NCBI GenBank assembly: GCA_017642885.1
Contig: JAEPOM010000002.1
Location: 62,001 to 126,000 of the forward strand
DNA length: 64,000 nucleotides
DNA from: Henriciella sp.
GTDB lineage: Bacteria > Pseudomonadota > Alphaproteobacteria > Caulobacterales > Hyphomonadaceae
Direction of reading: 5' to 3'
Shown here: positions 25,706 to 35,895 of the stretch, piece by piece
Layout: the number at the start of each line of letters is the position of its first letter
How positions within the stretch are numbered: the stretch's first letter is position 1
Notes under the pieces: model-generated
Databases searched by the model: none
Told to the model about the DNA's origin: nothing
Seen by the model: the letters and a program-made list of their open reading frames with translations, nothing else
Made by a program: the position numbers and the translations under genes

Positions 25706-25721
25706 CTCGCGTTGACGTAAA
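25706..25721. promoter_or_regulatory. Second, weaker LiuR-like site upstream of liuR
   Basis: CTCGCGT-TG-ACGTAAA has one perfect arm (ACGTAAA) and one degenerate arm. It is 26 bp (centre to centre) from the site at 25680, in the region shared with the divergent podJ-like gene. Confidence 0.4.
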
Positions 25722-25766
25722 GGGTATGAACAAATCTTACGAAATCACGGTCATTCGTTTACCTTT

Positions 25767-25781
25767 TTAACTCGGAATTAA
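25767..25781. promoter_or_regulatory. CtrA box before the podJ-like gene
   Basis: TTAA-CTCGGAA-TTAA matches the full CtrA recognition pattern TTAA-N7-TTAA exactly. It is 83 bp upstream of the podJ-like start. A GAATC (25833-25837), which matches the CcrM methylation site GANTC, lies between it and the start. Confidence 0.65.
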
Positions 25782-25864
25782 GAGCGCTCGCGTCATCTCA
25801 GGGTTGAAAATGGGTTATTATGCCTGTCTGACGAATCAGATGGGCCAGTGCTGGAGTGCTGGGC

Positions 25865-28800
25865 ATGAGCCAATACGGGTCCTGGAGCGTTAAGGGTGTG
25901 GATGATCGCGCCCGCGCCGTCGCAAAAGAAAAAGCGCGCCTCAAAGGCGTGACACTGGGCGACTATATCAACAATCTCCTTCTCGACGGTCACAGCGAGG
26001 CCGGACCGAGAGATCTTTATGGGTCGCCGTTCCAGAGCGAGCGCGGACAGCCGCATCACTCAAGCCCACTCGATTCCCTTGCTCAGCGGATTGAGGCAGT
26101 CGAAGCCCGCTCGACCCTCGCGATCACCGGGATCGATCAATCGGTCCTCGGAATGTTGGCGCGGCTGGAAGGCACTGAAAACTCCACCGCGGCCATGGCA
26201 GCTGAAGTCGAGGGCATGATCGACGAGCTGCGCGAAACACATGAAAATCTTCACGCAAAAGTCGGCGCACTTGAGGCGGACAATAGCGGTCATCAAAATC
26301 TCGAGGCTATGAAGGCCCTTGAGGACGCGCTCGGTCGACTTGCGTCACATGTCTATGAAGAAGGCCGCCTCACCCAGGACGAAACCACGGCCATGAAAGG
26401 CCGGGTTGAAGCTGGCTTTAACGAACTCTCCGATCGTGTCGAAGGCATCGAAGTTAAGGTCGAATCGACCTTGGCGAGTGCCGCCCAGCGCGTCGAGAAA
26501 GCCGTCGAGCAAGCTGAGCTGCGCGCTGAAGGAACGTCCCGCCACCTTTCTGAGCGTTTCTCAGCAATTGAATCCACTGTCGCTTCGAAACTGGCAAAAG
26601 TAGACGAAGTCGACGCGCGGATGAACAGTGTCGAGGGCGATGTCTCTGGAGCCATCACGTCGATGGAAAGCACGCTTTCGCGCATTCAGGATCGCCTCAG
26701 CCGCGCCGAAATGACGACGGATACAGCCCTGAAAGCGCTGGAACAGACCTTCTCAAACCTCGACGAACGGATCGATACGGTTGCAGAATTTGCCAGCCCG
26801 GAAAAAGCAGACGCATTGCGACAGGAGCTCGAGCAGCGCTTCGACGATCTCGCTACTGATTTGCGAACCAGCGTCGAACAGACCCGTCAGCACCTTGCCG
26901 CCGAAATTGAACGCGCAGCGGCCCGCGCCAATCCGGAGCTTGTAGGCGAACTGGAAGCCCGAATCAGCACGCTCGAAGCCGATAATCCTGCCGAAGCTGT
27001 AAACGGGTTTGGCGATCAGATTGCCCGCCTCTCCAGCTCGCTCGATCAGCGCATCGTCGAGAGCGAGAGCCGCAGCGCCACTGCAATCGAGCAGGTTGGC
27101 GAACAGGTCGCGAGCGCAATCAAACACGTTCAAGCACGCCAGGAACAAGGCCAGCGCGAGCTTGAACAAAAAGTCGACGCCGCGGAAGAACGCCAATCGA
27201 CCAAATTGTCGGAAGCCCTGAACAATGTATCGGATCGTCTCGCCGAGATGCAGACGCAAACCGCAACGGCGGTTTCCCCGGTTCAGAAAGCGATCCTTTC
27301 CCTGGCCTCACGCCTTGAGGCACTAGAAGACTTCACCGCGCCGCCGCTTGCAGAAACAGAGGCGGAGGCCCTACCCGACATGCCGGAAATGTCCGCCGAG
27401 TCAGAACCGCTCGACCTGGCGCCGGCTCCTGAACCCGAGATCATCCCGGATCTAACGGCCTTTGAACCTGAACCAGCCGAACGAATGGCTGAGGAACCGT
27501 CCGTTTCGGTGAACGAGGAAGAGTCGGAAGATTACGATTTCATCGCAGGTCTACCGGATTTCGATGATGAGCCGAGCATAGTTGGGGCCGAAGCAGAAGA
27601 TCCAGACTCTGACTCAGCCGACACTCCCGATGGCTGGGATGCATCCTCCGTAGATGACAATTACATGCCAGACGCCGAAGCGGTCGAACCATTCGATCCG
27701 TTCCAGCCTGAAGGGCCGGAAGCGCTGACTGAAGATCCGCCCGAAGAGATCGATCCGCTCGCGGAACTTGGCAGCTGGGATGACGCCCAACAGGAAGCGC
27801 GCGACTCAGATGTATTCTCTGAAGATGACGCAGCCCCCATGCTAGATGCGCCGCTTGGAGACGACGACACAGACGCGCTCGCTCACAATCTTGAAGACGA
27901 TTTCGAGACGGACCTTGATGAAGCACCGCTTCTCGAGCCGGATGATGAAGCGACGGACTATCTGAGCCGCGCTCGTCAGGCGGCAATTGCGGCATCCGAA
28001 ACTCCGAACGGTGAGTCTCGTCCTCGTCTGGGACGACGCAGCGCCGCGTCCACACCGCCGAAATCTTCAAGCGGTGGACGCAAAGTGCCGGTCATCGCTG
28101 CTGCTTCTGTGTTGGCGCTTGCCGCTGCCGGAGCAGGTGGCTGGGTTGCCTTGCGCGGAAAAACCAATTTTGCTGGCGGCGACAATCCTAGCTTCGCCGC
28201 AACCACTGGCCTGGCTGATCGCGCGGCCGCTGAGCAAGTCGAAGAACCTTCTCTGACGGGGATCGAGTTCGCTGAAGAGGTTTCACCGCTCGACGAAACC
28301 CTATTCGAGGAAGAAGGCAGCGTCGCAGGCATGCCAGACGCCGAGCTCGAGGCATCAGCCCCGACTGAAGTTGCGGTCAATCTTCCAGAAATTCCGAAAG
28401 CTTTGTCGCTCGAACGCGCCGCGATTGAAGGCAATCCGATTGCTCAGTTTAAATGGGGCGAAGCGCGCCTCGCGGCTCAGGATCTCGCTGCGGGGGCAGA
28501 CTTTATTCGCCGCGCCGCACGACAGGGCCTGCCTGCCGCCCAATACCGTCTCGCCAAGCTTCACGAACGGGGCATTGGCGTCCCACGCGACTTCTTCGAG
28601 GCCCGTAGCTGGACCGAGAAAGCTGCAATTGGCGGAAACACGAAAGCCATGCATGACGTCGCAGTGTTCTTCGCTGACGGCGAAGGTGGCCCGCAATCTT
28701 ATGCAGCGGCCGCTGAATGGTTCCGCAAAGCCGCTGATTACGGCGTCGTCGACAGCCAATACAATCTGGCCGTCCTATATGAAAATGGTCTTGGTATTTC

Positions 28801-29206
28801 GCCAAGCCAGTCCGAAGCACTCTACTGGTACGAAGTCGCGTCAGCCAACGGCGATGCCAGCGCGCCGGGTAATGTTGCAACGCTGAGAGAAGCGCTGCCT
28901 CTGGAGCAAGCGCAACAGGCACAGCGGCGCGCCTCAAGCTGGTCAGTCACACCCGCCGATACAGCCGCCAACGGTCAGTTTGGAATGCAGGACTGGGAGC
29001 GCTCAACACGCGCTCAAGTCGCCACATTGCAGACGGTCATGAACGGTCTTGGATATGATACCGGCACACCGGACGGCATTGCCGGTGCGGGCACCCGCGC
29101 AGCGGTTCAGGCCTACCAGGCCGATAATGGGCTCGAAGCGAATGGCGTCATTGATGAATTGCTGATCGAAACGCTGAACCGTCAGACTCAGGGCTTGGCC
29201 GGGTAA
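25865..29206 (+). CDS. podJ: PodJ-like polar localization factor (coiled coil, TM, Sel1 repeats, peptidoglycan-binding domain)
   Basis: 1113 residues with the domain order of Caulobacter PodJ. Residues 1-45 carry the conserved SWSVKGVDDRARAVAKEKARLKG helix. About 75-500 is predicted coiled coil with repeated Ala/Glu/Gln heptads; 500-700 is strongly acidic and low-complexity. One transmembrane helix lies at about 741-763 (VPVIAAASVLALAAAGAGGWVAL). The periplasmic part has about four Sel1-like TPR repeats (about 845-1000: AARQGLPAAQYRLAKLHERGIGV and similar) and a C-terminal peptidoglycan-binding domain (LQTVMNGLGYDTGTPDGIAGAGTRAAVQAYQ). PodJ marks the new pole and organises pili, holdfast and flagellar-pole proteins. 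ATG 25865 follows GGAG. A CtrA box lies upstream. Confidence 0.85.
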   Translation: MSQYGSWSVKGVDDRARAVAKEKARLKGVTLGDYINNLLLDGHSEAGPRDLYGSPFQSERGQPHHSSPLDSLAQRIEAVEARSTLAITGIDQSVLGMLARLEGTENSTAAMAAEVEGMIDELRETHENLHAKVGALEADNSGHQNLEAMKALEDALGRLASHVYEEGRLTQDETTAMKGRVEAGFNELSDRVEGIEVKVESTLASAAQRVEKAVEQAELRAEGTSRHLSERFSAIESTVASKLAKVDEVDARMNSVEGDVSGAITSMESTLSRIQDRLSRAEMTTDTALKALEQTFSNLDERIDTVAEFASPEKADALRQELEQRFDDLATDLRTSVEQTRQHLAAEIERAAARANPELVGELEARISTLEADNPAEAVNGFGDQIARLSSSLDQRIVESESRSATAIEQVGEQVASAIKHVQARQEQGQRELEQKVDAAEERQSTKLSEALNNVSDRLAEMQTQTATAVSPVQKAILSLASRLEALEDFTAPPLAETEAEALPDMPEMSAESEPLDLAPAPEPEIIPDLTAFEPEPAERMAEEPSVSVNEEESEDYDFIAGLPDFDDEPSIVGAEAEDPDSDSADTPDGWDASSVDDNYMPDAEAVEPFDPFQPEGPEALTEDPPEEIDPLAELGSWDDAQQEARDSDVFSEDDAAPMLDAPLGDDDTDALAHNLEDDFETDLDEAPLLEPDDEATDYLSRARQAAIAASETPNGESRPRLGRRSAASTPPKSSSGGRKVPVIAAASVLALAAAGAGGWVALRGKTNFAGGDNPSFAATTGLADRAAAEQVEEPSLTGIEFAEEVSPLDETLFEEEGSVAGMPDAELEASAPTEVAVNLPEIPKALSLERAAIEGNPIAQFKWGEARLAAQDLAAGADFIRRAARQGLPAAQYRLAKLHERGIGVPRDFFEARSWTEKAAIGGNTKAMHDVAVFFADGEGGPQSYAAAAEWFRKAADYGVVDSQYNLAVLYENGLGISPSQSEALYWYEVASANGDASAPGNVATLREALPLEQAQQAQRRASSWSVTPADTAANGQFGMQDWERSTRAQVATLQTVMNGLGYDTGTPDGIAGAGTRAAVQAYQADNGLEANGVIDELLIETLNRQTQGLAG

Positions 29207-29949
29207 CTGCCCCGCGCGCCAAAACGTATCCGCCGAAACAAGATATAAGCCCCAACAATCGCGGCGGCGATGGCCAATGCGTGCGTGCCGAGCCTCGTCC
29301 AGTTGTTGACGACGATGCCCAATATTCCCCAGCCGAGCGCAACAAAGTACCAGCCGCTGCGGCTGACATAATTGGCAAACACAATTGCAAGGACCGTTGC
29401 AGGGATCAGCGCCATCCAGAGCGACTGCCAAACAGCGTCCGTCGGCTCGCGCCCGAGCAATAACCGCCCGACATCTGGAACACTGATCGATACCGCCACC
29501 GTCAACCATCCGGCCAGCAGCCCGGTCGTCAGCCCGTAGAGAATACTGCGCCCTGAACCGTCATAGGTCTGCGTCCGGTCCAGACGGTACGCAGCTTCCC
29601 AGGCAAAAAAGCCAATCGGTAGGAGCAACAGGAAGTCCAACCACACCGAGCCGATGCTTTGAGCCGAAACCATCCAGAGGACATTGCCAAATCCAGCCAG
29701 GGCCAGCGGACCGGCCACCTGCTGCGTCGCATTGTCAGGCGAGTTTAGATGCAAAATACCAGTCAGCAGGTATCCGATAAAAATCAGGCTCCAGATCGAA
29801 AAGAAGATACCCGTCGGCAGTTCGGGTGGGATCCCTTCAGCGACGGCGCGCGCGCCAATCGTCTCGCCAATCCCCGCCACGGGCAGCAAAGGCGCCGCAA
29901 ATTGCCCGAGCGCTGCAAGAAGAAGAAAGAGTCTGTTCGTCTTAGTCAT
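29188..29949 (-). CDS. TspO/MBR-like tryptophan-rich membrane protein
   Basis: 253 residues with about seven hydrophobic helices, several rich in Trp (IFFSIWSLIFIGYLLTG, VVNNWTRLG). The first conserved block resembles the TspO/tryptophan-rich sensory protein family, but the protein is longer than TspO (about 160 residues), so it belongs to a related extended group. Ligand and function are unknown. It ends 19 bp inside the convergent podJ-like gene. Confidence 0.7.
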   Translation of the reverse strand: MTKTNRLFLLLAALGQFAAPLLPVAGIGETIGARAVAEGIPPELPTGIFFSIWSLIFIGYLLTGILHLNSPDNATQQVAGPLALAGFGNVLWMVSAQSIGSVWLDFLLLLPIGFFAWEAAYRLDRTQTYDGSGRSILYGLTTGLLAGWLTVAVSISVPDVGRLLLGREPTDAVWQSLWMALIPATVLAIVFANYVSRSGWYFVALGWGILGIVVNNWTRLGTHALAIAAAIVGAYILFRRIRFGARGSYPAKP

Positions 29950-30016
29950 GAATTGCCTCTACGCCTTCCATGGCAAAGCTTGAACAAAACTTCCAGTCAT
30001 CGATTTGTGATCGAGA

Positions 30017-31048
30017 TCAGGCGGCCTTGGAAGCGGCGGTGTACAATGTGATAAACAGTTCCCGGGTTGCCGGTTCCCCGAGCCCTGCCCCACCTGGGGA
30101 TTTCGCCATTAGTTCGAGGTCGTGCAACCGCTCTATCAAGCGCGTCAGACGAGGTGTCGGCCACTTGCGCAAACGGGTTTGGAACGCCGGCCAATCCGAT
30201 TTCCAGACCGGCGGCTTCAGTTTCATCCCGACATTGGCCGAACCACCCTCGCCTTGCAGCGCTTGCGCTTCAAGCATGCGGCTTGCTTCCATTTCGAACA
30301 TGCGCACGAGACTGATAGGGGAGAGCCCAGCATCCAAAACGCGGTCCATTTCGGCTTGCGCCGCTGCCGGGTCGCCGCTCAGAGCTAGCAGCACAGCGCG
30401 CCGGGCGTTTTCGTCTGCATTGGTCTCACAGAGCGCCAGCACATCGGCGACGCTGACCGGTCGGCCCAAATCGTGCGCAAAGATGGCAAGCTTCTCCATT
30501 TCCGCATTGGCGAGACTGCGATGCCCCGGCAGGCCCCCAACAAATTCCGACAATGCGTCGGTATCGATCTCGACGCCTCGTGATTGAAGGAAGGACCGGA
30601 CGAGCTCTGACATGTCCGCGTCGCTGTCAGCAAAAAGGTGTAGCGCTGCCGCATTCGGCGCGGCTTCGAACGCTGTGCGTAGTTTCGACCGGGTATTGAG
30701 GTTTCCATTCTGCAAGACGAGCTTGGCGGCGACGCGCTCCGGCGGGAATTCGAGAACTTCCTTCATCAGCGAGAAGAGCTTTTCACCCTTGGTGCGGATC
30801 CGGATGATCGTACCTTCACCTAATAGAGATACCGCTTCGAGCGCATCGAACAAAATGGCGGGTTCGCGTTTCACCTCGTCCTCATCCAGCGTCAGGACCG
30901 TCGCAGGCTCATCTTTCATCCAGGCCTTGATGAGCGCATTCGCTGCATCGGCGACAACGCCTTCATCATCGCCAAAAATCAGTGCAAATGGACAGGCAGG
31001 GTCGGGCTTCTTGGCAAAACGTTCCGCACGATTGCCTTGCAGCTTCAT
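30017..31048 (-). CDS. holA: DNA polymerase III, delta subunit
   Basis: 343-residue clamp-loader subunit that opens the sliding beta clamp. Visible: FALIFGDDEGVVADAANALIKAW, the KLVLQNGNLNTRSKLRTAFE strand-helix, and C-terminal LARLTRLIERLHDLELMAKSPGGAGLG-type helices (RLTRLIERLHDLELMAKSPG) typical of HolA. Start overlaps the lptE stop by four bases (ATGA), giving the conserved alphaproteobacterial order leuS-lptE-holA. Confidence 0.93.
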   Translation of the reverse strand: MKLQGNRAERFAKKPDPACPFALIFGDDEGVVADAANALIKAWMKDEPATVLTLDEDEVKREPAILFDALEAVSLLGEGTIIRIRTKGEKLFSLMKEVLEFPPERVAAKLVLQNGNLNTRSKLRTAFEAAPNAAALHLFADSDADMSELVRSFLQSRGVEIDTDALSEFVGGLPGHRSLANAEMEKLAIFAHDLGRPVSVADVLALCETNADENARRAVLLALSGDPAAAQAEMDRVLDAGLSPISLVRMFEMEASRMLEAQALQGEGGSANVGMKLKPPVWKSDWPAFQTRLRKWPTPRLTRLIERLHDLELMAKSPGGAGLGEPATRELFITLYTAASKAA

Positions 31049-31509
31049 TCGGCGCTCGCGGTCTTGATGCGCAGATCATCGGCGATGCGCCGGGCCAAAA
31101 GCAGCATGGCGCGGTCTGTGGCATCGATCTGCGCCGTGATATCCGAGAACGGCGCATCCGGAACCAGGAAGCTGGTCTCGGCAGAGGACCGGCCCGAAAT
31201 GGCTGTTCCCTCATATGCAAACACATAGTTTGCCCGAACGATAATATCGGTTCGCGTGGCAGCTTCATCCGGCTGCAGTGCCAAACGGCCAATCCGCTCA
31301 TTCAGTTCAATCTCGAGACGACCTGGCGCTTCTACACCGGGCAGACCAGGCGCCAGCTCTTGCAGCAGGGCTTTGCGCAGGGCGTGTCCAGCGCGACCAT
31401 CAATCTGGCCGATCTGGATGTTCCCGGTAGATGCATTGGTTGCGTAGAGCGGTGTAAATCCGCAGGCGGAAAGCGTCAGGGCCAGAAGAGCGATTGCAAA
31501 CTGTCTCAT
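31045..31509 (-). CDS. lptE: LPS-assembly lipoprotein LptE
   Basis: 154 residues. Signal peptide ending in the lipobox LSACGFTPLY, the hallmark of alphaproteobacterial LptE; then a strand-helix-strand body (ADEAATRTDIIVRANYVF-like, SSAETSFLVPDAPFSDITAQIDA). LptE plugs the LptD barrel at the outer membrane for LPS export. The ATG at 31509 shares a base with the leuS stop; a GTG at 31512 is an alternative. Confidence 0.9.
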   Translation of the reverse strand: MRQFAIALLALTLSACGFTPLYATNASTGNIQIGQIDGRAGHALRKALLQELAPGLPGVEAPGRLEIELNERIGRLALQPDEAATRTDIIVRANYVFAYEGTAISGRSSAETSFLVPDAPFSDITAQIDATDRAMLLLARRIADDLRIKTASAE

Positions 31510-34100
31510 CACACTACGATATTCACGATCCGGCCTGGAACCACAATCACTTTCTTGATGTCTTTGTCAGCAATGAAGGCTTGCAGAGCCGGCAGCGCAA
31601 GGGCGGCTGTCTCGACTTCATCCTTGCTCGCGGTTTTGGAGACAGAGATTTCAGCGCGACGCTTGCCATTGACCTGAATGGGCATCGTCACGCTGTCTTC
31701 GACGAGCAAAGACGAATCGACATCTGGCCAGGCAGCGGCTGAACACAGCCCCTCGCCTTTGATCAATGACCAGCACTCTTCTGCAAGATGCGGCATGAAC
31801 GGCACGAGGCAACGCGCCAGCATGGAGGCCGCTTCGAACCGGGCATGAAGCAGCTCGTCGCCGCCCTGCTCTGCTTTTTTCAAACCGCTGACCCATTCGT
31901 GCACTGTCGCAATGGCTGAGTTGAACCGAAATTCCTCAATCGCCTTATCGATGGCGTGAACGGCTTTGTGCGACGTCCGGCGCAGCGCCGTTGCGGCGTC
32001 GCTGTCAGAGGACTGGCCGTCTCGCGGCGTTTCGCTCAGTGCGTTGAAGATTCCCCAGACACGCTGAACGAAGCGTCCTGCGCCTTCAGCGCCAGACTGC
32101 GTCCATTCGACATCGCGCTCCGGGGGGCTATCCGACAAGACAAACCAGCGCGCGGTGTCCGCGCCAAAGGTTCCAATGATGCTGTCCGGGTCGACGGTGT
32201 TCTTCTTGGACTTGGACATTTTTTCAATCGGACCGACCGTCACAGGCATACCGGTGCCAATCTCAAACCAGGCATCACCTTTCTGCTGGAGCTCAGCAGG
32301 CGGCAACCATCGGCCGTCTTCGGACTTGTAGGTCTCGTGCGTCACCATGCCTTGCGTAAACAGACCCGCGAAGGGTTCGCCGCTCGGCAGGTCAACTTCG
32401 CCGACATCCCGCATGGCGCGAGTGAAGAAGCGCGCATAGAGCAAGTGCAGGACGGCGTGCTCGACCCCGCCGACATACTGATCTACGGGCAACCAATAGG
32501 CGCGCTCAGCCGGATCATCGACGCTGGCGAAGCGGGTGAAATACCAGCTGGAATCATTGAACGTGTCGAGCGTATCGGTCTCGCGCTGCGCCGCTATTCC
32601 GCAAGTTGGGCAGTCGACATCTTTCCAGGTCGCGTGGTGTAGGAGCGGATTGCCCGGCTTGTCGAAACTGACATCATCCGGAAGCTTCACGGGCAGATCT
32701 GCGACAGGAACAGGCACGATACCGCAAGCGTCGCAATGGATCACCGGGATCGGGCAGCCCCAATAGCGCTGGCGAGACACACCCCAATCGCGGAGGCGGT
32801 AATTCACCGTGCCTTGGCCGAGGTCCATCTCTTCGATCCGGCCAATCGCAAGCGAGATTGCTTCATCGACGGGTTTATCGTCCAGGAACCCAGAATTCAT
32901 GATCGAGCCGGGACCGGTATAAGCCGCGTTCATGTCCGCGCCCCGACCGGAGCTCACCCAAGCTCCAGCGGCCATGTCCTTATCGGACGGTTTGACCACT
33001 GGCAGGATGGGCAGGTCATATTTGCGGGCGAAGTCGAAATCGCGCTGATCATGCGCCGGGCAGGCGAAAATCGCACCGGTGCCATAGCCCATGAGCACAA
33101 AATTCGCGACATAGACCGGCAACTCGCGGCCTTCGATGAAGGGGTGCGAGACTTTAAGACCTGTGTCGAAGCCCATTTTCGGGGCTTTTTCGATGTCGGC
33201 TTCCGAGGTTCCGACCTTGGCGCACTCGGCGCGGAAATCGGCCAGATCCGTATTCGTTTCAGCCATCGCGATGGTTAAGGGGTGATCGGGCGACAGCGCG
33301 ACAAAGCTCGCCCCGAACAGCGTGTCCGGGCGGGTGGTGAAGATCTCGATCCCGGTCTCGTGGTCAGCAGGCGCAGCGCCCGCCCACTCAAACCGCATCT
33401 GCAGGCCTTCAGACCGACCGATCCAATTGGCCTGCATGGTCCGGACTTTCTCCGGCCAGCGTTCAAGCTTCTGCACTTCTTCGAGCAAGTCTTCAGCATA
33501 GTCGGTGATGCGGAAGAACCATTGCACGAGCTCGCGCTGTTCCACTGGGGCACCAGAGCGCCAGCCCTTGCCATCGATCACCTGCTCATTGGCGAGCACA
33601 GTGTTGTCGACAGGGTCCCAGTTCACCTTGGCTTTCTTTTGATAGACGAGCCCTTTTTCCATGAATTTCAGGAACAGACGCTGCTGCTCGCCATAATAGT
33701 CAGGATCGCAGGTCGCGAACTCGCGTGACCAGTCTAGCGACAGGCCAAGCTTCGCGAATTGCGCCTTCATGGCGGCAATGTTCTGATAGGTCCATTCGCC
33801 GGGATGAACGCCCTTTTCCATGGCCGCGTTTTCCGCCGGCATTCCAAAGGCATCCCACCCCATTGGGTGTAGAACGTTGTAGCCTTTGGCTTTTTTGTGC
33901 CGCGCCACGACGTCGCCCATGGCATAGTTGCGGACATGGCCCATGTGCAGTCGCCCGGACGGATAGGGAAACATTTCCAAAACATAGGCTTTTGGCATAT
34001 CGCCAGCGTCAGCAGGTGATTTGGCTTTGAACAGCTCAGCCTGCTCCCAGGCTTCACGCCATTTGGGTTCCGCCTCTTGCGGATTATATCTTGAGGCCAT
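31509..34100 (-). CDS. leuS: Leucyl-tRNA synthetase
   Basis: 863-residue class I synthetase. HIGH-type motif in [19 protein letters not shown], an inserted editing domain ([21 protein letters not shown], and the [15 protein letters not shown] editing pocket with its conserved Asp), [17 protein letters not shown], and the KMSKS loop in [15 protein letters not shown]. Anticodon-binding helices and a C-terminal domain follow. ATG 34100 chosen for the GGGGGAGG in front of it; an ATG four codons earlier lacks one. First gene of the leuS-lptE-holA operon. Confidence 0.97.
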   Translation of the reverse strand: MASRYNPQEAEPKWREAWEQAELFKAKSPADAGDMPKAYVLEMFPYPSGRLHMGHVRNYAMGDVVARHKKAKGYNVLHPMGWDAFGMPAENAAMEKGVHPGEWTYQNIAAMKAQFAKLGLSLDWSREFATCDPDYYGEQQRLFLKFMEKGLVYQKKAKVNWDPVDNTVLANEQVIDGKGWRSGAPVEQRELVQWFFRITDYAEDLLEEVQKLERWPEKVRTMQANWIGRSEGLQMRFEWAGAAPADHETGIEIFTTRPDTLFGASFVALSPDHPLTIAMAETNTDLADFRAECAKVGTSEADIEKAPKMGFDTGLKVSHPFIEGRELPVYVANFVLMGYGTGAIFACPAHDQRDFDFARKYDLPILPVVKPSDKDMAAGAWVSSGRGADMNAAYTGPGSIMNSGFLDDKPVDEAISLAIGRIEEMDLGQGTVNYRLRDWGVSRQRYWGCPIPVIHCDACGIVPVPVADLPVKLPDDVSFDKPGNPLLHHATWKDVDCPTCGIAAQRETDTLDTFNDSSWYFTRFASVDDPAERAYWLPVDQYVGGVEHAVLHLLYARFFTRAMRDVGEVDLPSGEPFAGLFTQGMVTHETYKSEDGRWLPPAELQQKGDAWFEIGTGMPVTVGPIEKMSKSKKNTVDPDSIIGTFGADTARWFVLSDSPPERDVEWTQSGAEGAGRFVQRVWGIFNALSETPRDGQSSDSDAATALRRTSHKAVHAIDKAIEEFRFNSAIATVHEWVSGLKKAEQGGDELLHARFEAASMLARCLVPFMPHLAEECWSLIKGEGLCSAAAWPDVDSSLLVEDSVTMPIQVNGKRRAEISVSKTASKDEVETAALALPALQAFIADKDIKKVIVVPGRIVNIVV

Positions 34101-34123
34101 GGCCTCCCCCATAAATTTTTAAA

Positions 34124-34555
34124 CTAGTCGAGTTCAGAGGCTTTGAGATTGCGCGCCCGTGAAAGGATCGCGTTCTCAAGCTGGATGCCGGTCTCTGGAT
34201 CTGCATCAGCGTCGACCCAGGCGCCATCCTGATTGACTTGCCGGAACACGGAGACTTTCACCCCGTCCGCGCGCAAGCGGGAATCAAGAATGTAGACCGT
34301 CGCCTTCACCCGCTCATCCGGAGCACTTTCGAAAGCGCGCCAGTCATAAATGATCGTGCCGCCATAGGGGTCGGCTGTCACCAAAGGCAGCGAATCGAGC
34401 GTATCAAGGCTGGCACGCCAGAGGTACGGGTTCGCACCGCCGGTAATTTCCTCAACCACGCGGGTTTCGACATTATTGCTGCCGCCGCCGAAGACACAGC
34501 CAGATAGCGCGACAGCGCCGAAAGCTGCTGTGATCAGGGTTGATACTGCCTTCAT
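34124..34555 (-). CDS. DUF3576 lipoprotein
   Basis: 143 residues. Signal peptide with a lipobox (VALSGC), then the DUF3576 core: NPYLWRASLDTLDSLPLVTADPYGG, TIIYDWRA and ERVKATVYILDSRLRADGVKVSVFRQ. Widespread in alphaproteobacteria beside leuS-lptE; function unknown, probably envelope biogenesis. GGGAAA lies before ATG 34555. It is 23 bp upstream of leuS on the same strand and probably part of that operon. Confidence 0.88.
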   Translation of the reverse strand: MKAVSTLITAAFGAVALSGCVFGGGSNNVETRVVEEITGGANPYLWRASLDTLDSLPLVTADPYGGTIIYDWRAFESAPDERVKATVYILDSRLRADGVKVSVFRQVNQDGAWVDADADPETGIQLENAILSRARNLKASELD

Positions 34556-34672
34556 ATTGTCATTTCCCGTTGGCAAGGTCTTGTTGAACAACAGTCTCTA
34601 TAGCACCTGAAACTGAGCCTGCCAGTGCCGATATGCGATCAGGTCCGCCCGAGCCGAAGGAAGTCTTACATT

Positions 34673-35845
34673 ATGAGACACGTCTACATTATCACCCCTT
34701 GTCTGCTGCTGGCTTTACCCGGCCATGCACAAAGCGGCGCCCCGCTCGAAACAGAGTTCGAGTTCGAATCCGTAACCCTGGTGACGCCTCTGGCTGACGC
34801 GGAATCCAATGTAGACATAGAGACCGTCCTCGGCGAGCTCTCTCTCACGGGTGAATCTGAAAAGGTGCTCGATAGCGGGCTGCGCATTCGCGCGCGGGGC
34901 GCATTGAGACTGCAGCGTGATCATCCAACACGTCCTGGCGGAACCGGCGGGTTTGACAGTGATCCATTGGCCGCAACCGGCGCATTCTCAGGCCTGTCTG
35001 CAGCCCCGCCTATTCAGGAAAGCGATCTGCGCGCCCGGCTCGAAACAGCCTACCTGCAAATCGATGGCGGATATGGCGAGGTCCGGGTCGGAAAAGATTC
35101 TGGCGTCGCAAGCCGCTTTTATGAAGGCGCAAAGTCGGTCCTTTCACATGGGCGGCTCGATTCGTCCTTACTGGATCCCACCGGCCTCTCGACAGTTCGG
35201 ACACGCAACGACCTGACCGGCCCAAGCGCTAAAGTCTCTTATGCCAGCCCGCGCTTGATTGGTGTTCGCGCGGGCGTGAGCTTTACGCCCGAAGTCGACG
35301 CAGACGGCCTCGATCGACGGCCCGCCTCGAGTGCCAGCGGACTCGCCCCTGAGACGCAAAACGCAATCGAACTCGCCTTGAACGCGAGTCGGCGTTTTCG
35401 CGACTCAGGTGTTCGCATCGATTTCGGGCTCGGTTGGTCAAGCGGAGACGTGTCTACGACCGCATCAATGCCGCAGTATGGCAGCGTCGAATCCTGGTCG
35501 GCTGGAACCCGAATTGAGAAGGATGACTGGACCTTTGGAGCCTCGTGGCTCTCTTCGGATAATGGCCTCCCCCAAAGCGACTATTCCGCCTGGAGCGCAG
35601 GCCTGCACAGAGAGGTCTATGACACTGAATTTTCAGCAGAATATGGCGAATCCAATGATGATGGCGTCGGTCTCGACTCGCAAAGTTGGCGGGTCGGAGC
35701 TGCCCGTCAAGTGACCCCCGGCACACGGCTTGCCATCGCCTATCTCCAGGACGAGATAGAGACCGCGGTCCAGCAACAGCGCTCTGAGGGTGCTGTTGTC
35801 GAAATCACACTCTCACAAAAAATTGTCCGGATAACTGGAAATTAA
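34673..35845 (+). CDS. Porin-like outer-membrane beta-barrel protein
   Basis: 390 residues. Signal peptide (IITPCLLLALPGHAQ), then alternating beta-strand segments such as SDLRARLETAYLQIDGGYGEVRVGK, DSGVRIDFGLGWSSG and TFGASWLSS, ending in the typical aromatic-poor barrel strand EGAVVEITLSQKIVRITGN. The GYGEVRVGKDSGVAS-x-FYEG block resembles the constriction region of Gram-negative porins. Substrate unknown. Start ATG 34673 follows AAGGAAG. It precedes the NtrZ-like gene by 50 bp, a gap that holds a CtrA box. Confidence 0.75.
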   Translation: MRHVYIITPCLLLALPGHAQSGAPLETEFEFESVTLVTPLADAESNVDIETVLGELSLTGESEKVLDSGLRIRARGALRLQRDHPTRPGGTGGFDSDPLAATGAFSGLSAAPPIQESDLRARLETAYLQIDGGYGEVRVGKDSGVASRFYEGAKSVLSHGRLDSSLLDPTGLSTVRTRNDLTGPSAKVSYASPRLIGVRAGVSFTPEVDADGLDRRPASSASGLAPETQNAIELALNASRRFRDSGVRIDFGLGWSSGDVSTTASMPQYGSVESWSAGTRIEKDDWTFGASWLSSDNGLPQSDYSAWSAGLHREVYDTEFSAEYGESNDDGVGLDSQSWRVGAARQVTPGTRLAIAYLQDEIETAVQQQRSEGAVVEITLSQKIVRITGN

Positions 35846-35856
35846 GGTTCTATTAA
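35842..35856. promoter_or_regulatory. CtrA box before the NtrZ-like gene
   Basis: TTAA-GGTTCTA-TTAA fits TTAA-N7-TTAA exactly. Its first half includes the stop codon of the porin-like gene; its end is 39 bp before the NtrZ-like start, where it would contact the promoter. Confidence 0.6.
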
Positions 35857-35895
35857 CTGAAGTGACTGCTATCTAGTGCGCAGGAGTGACTGAAA

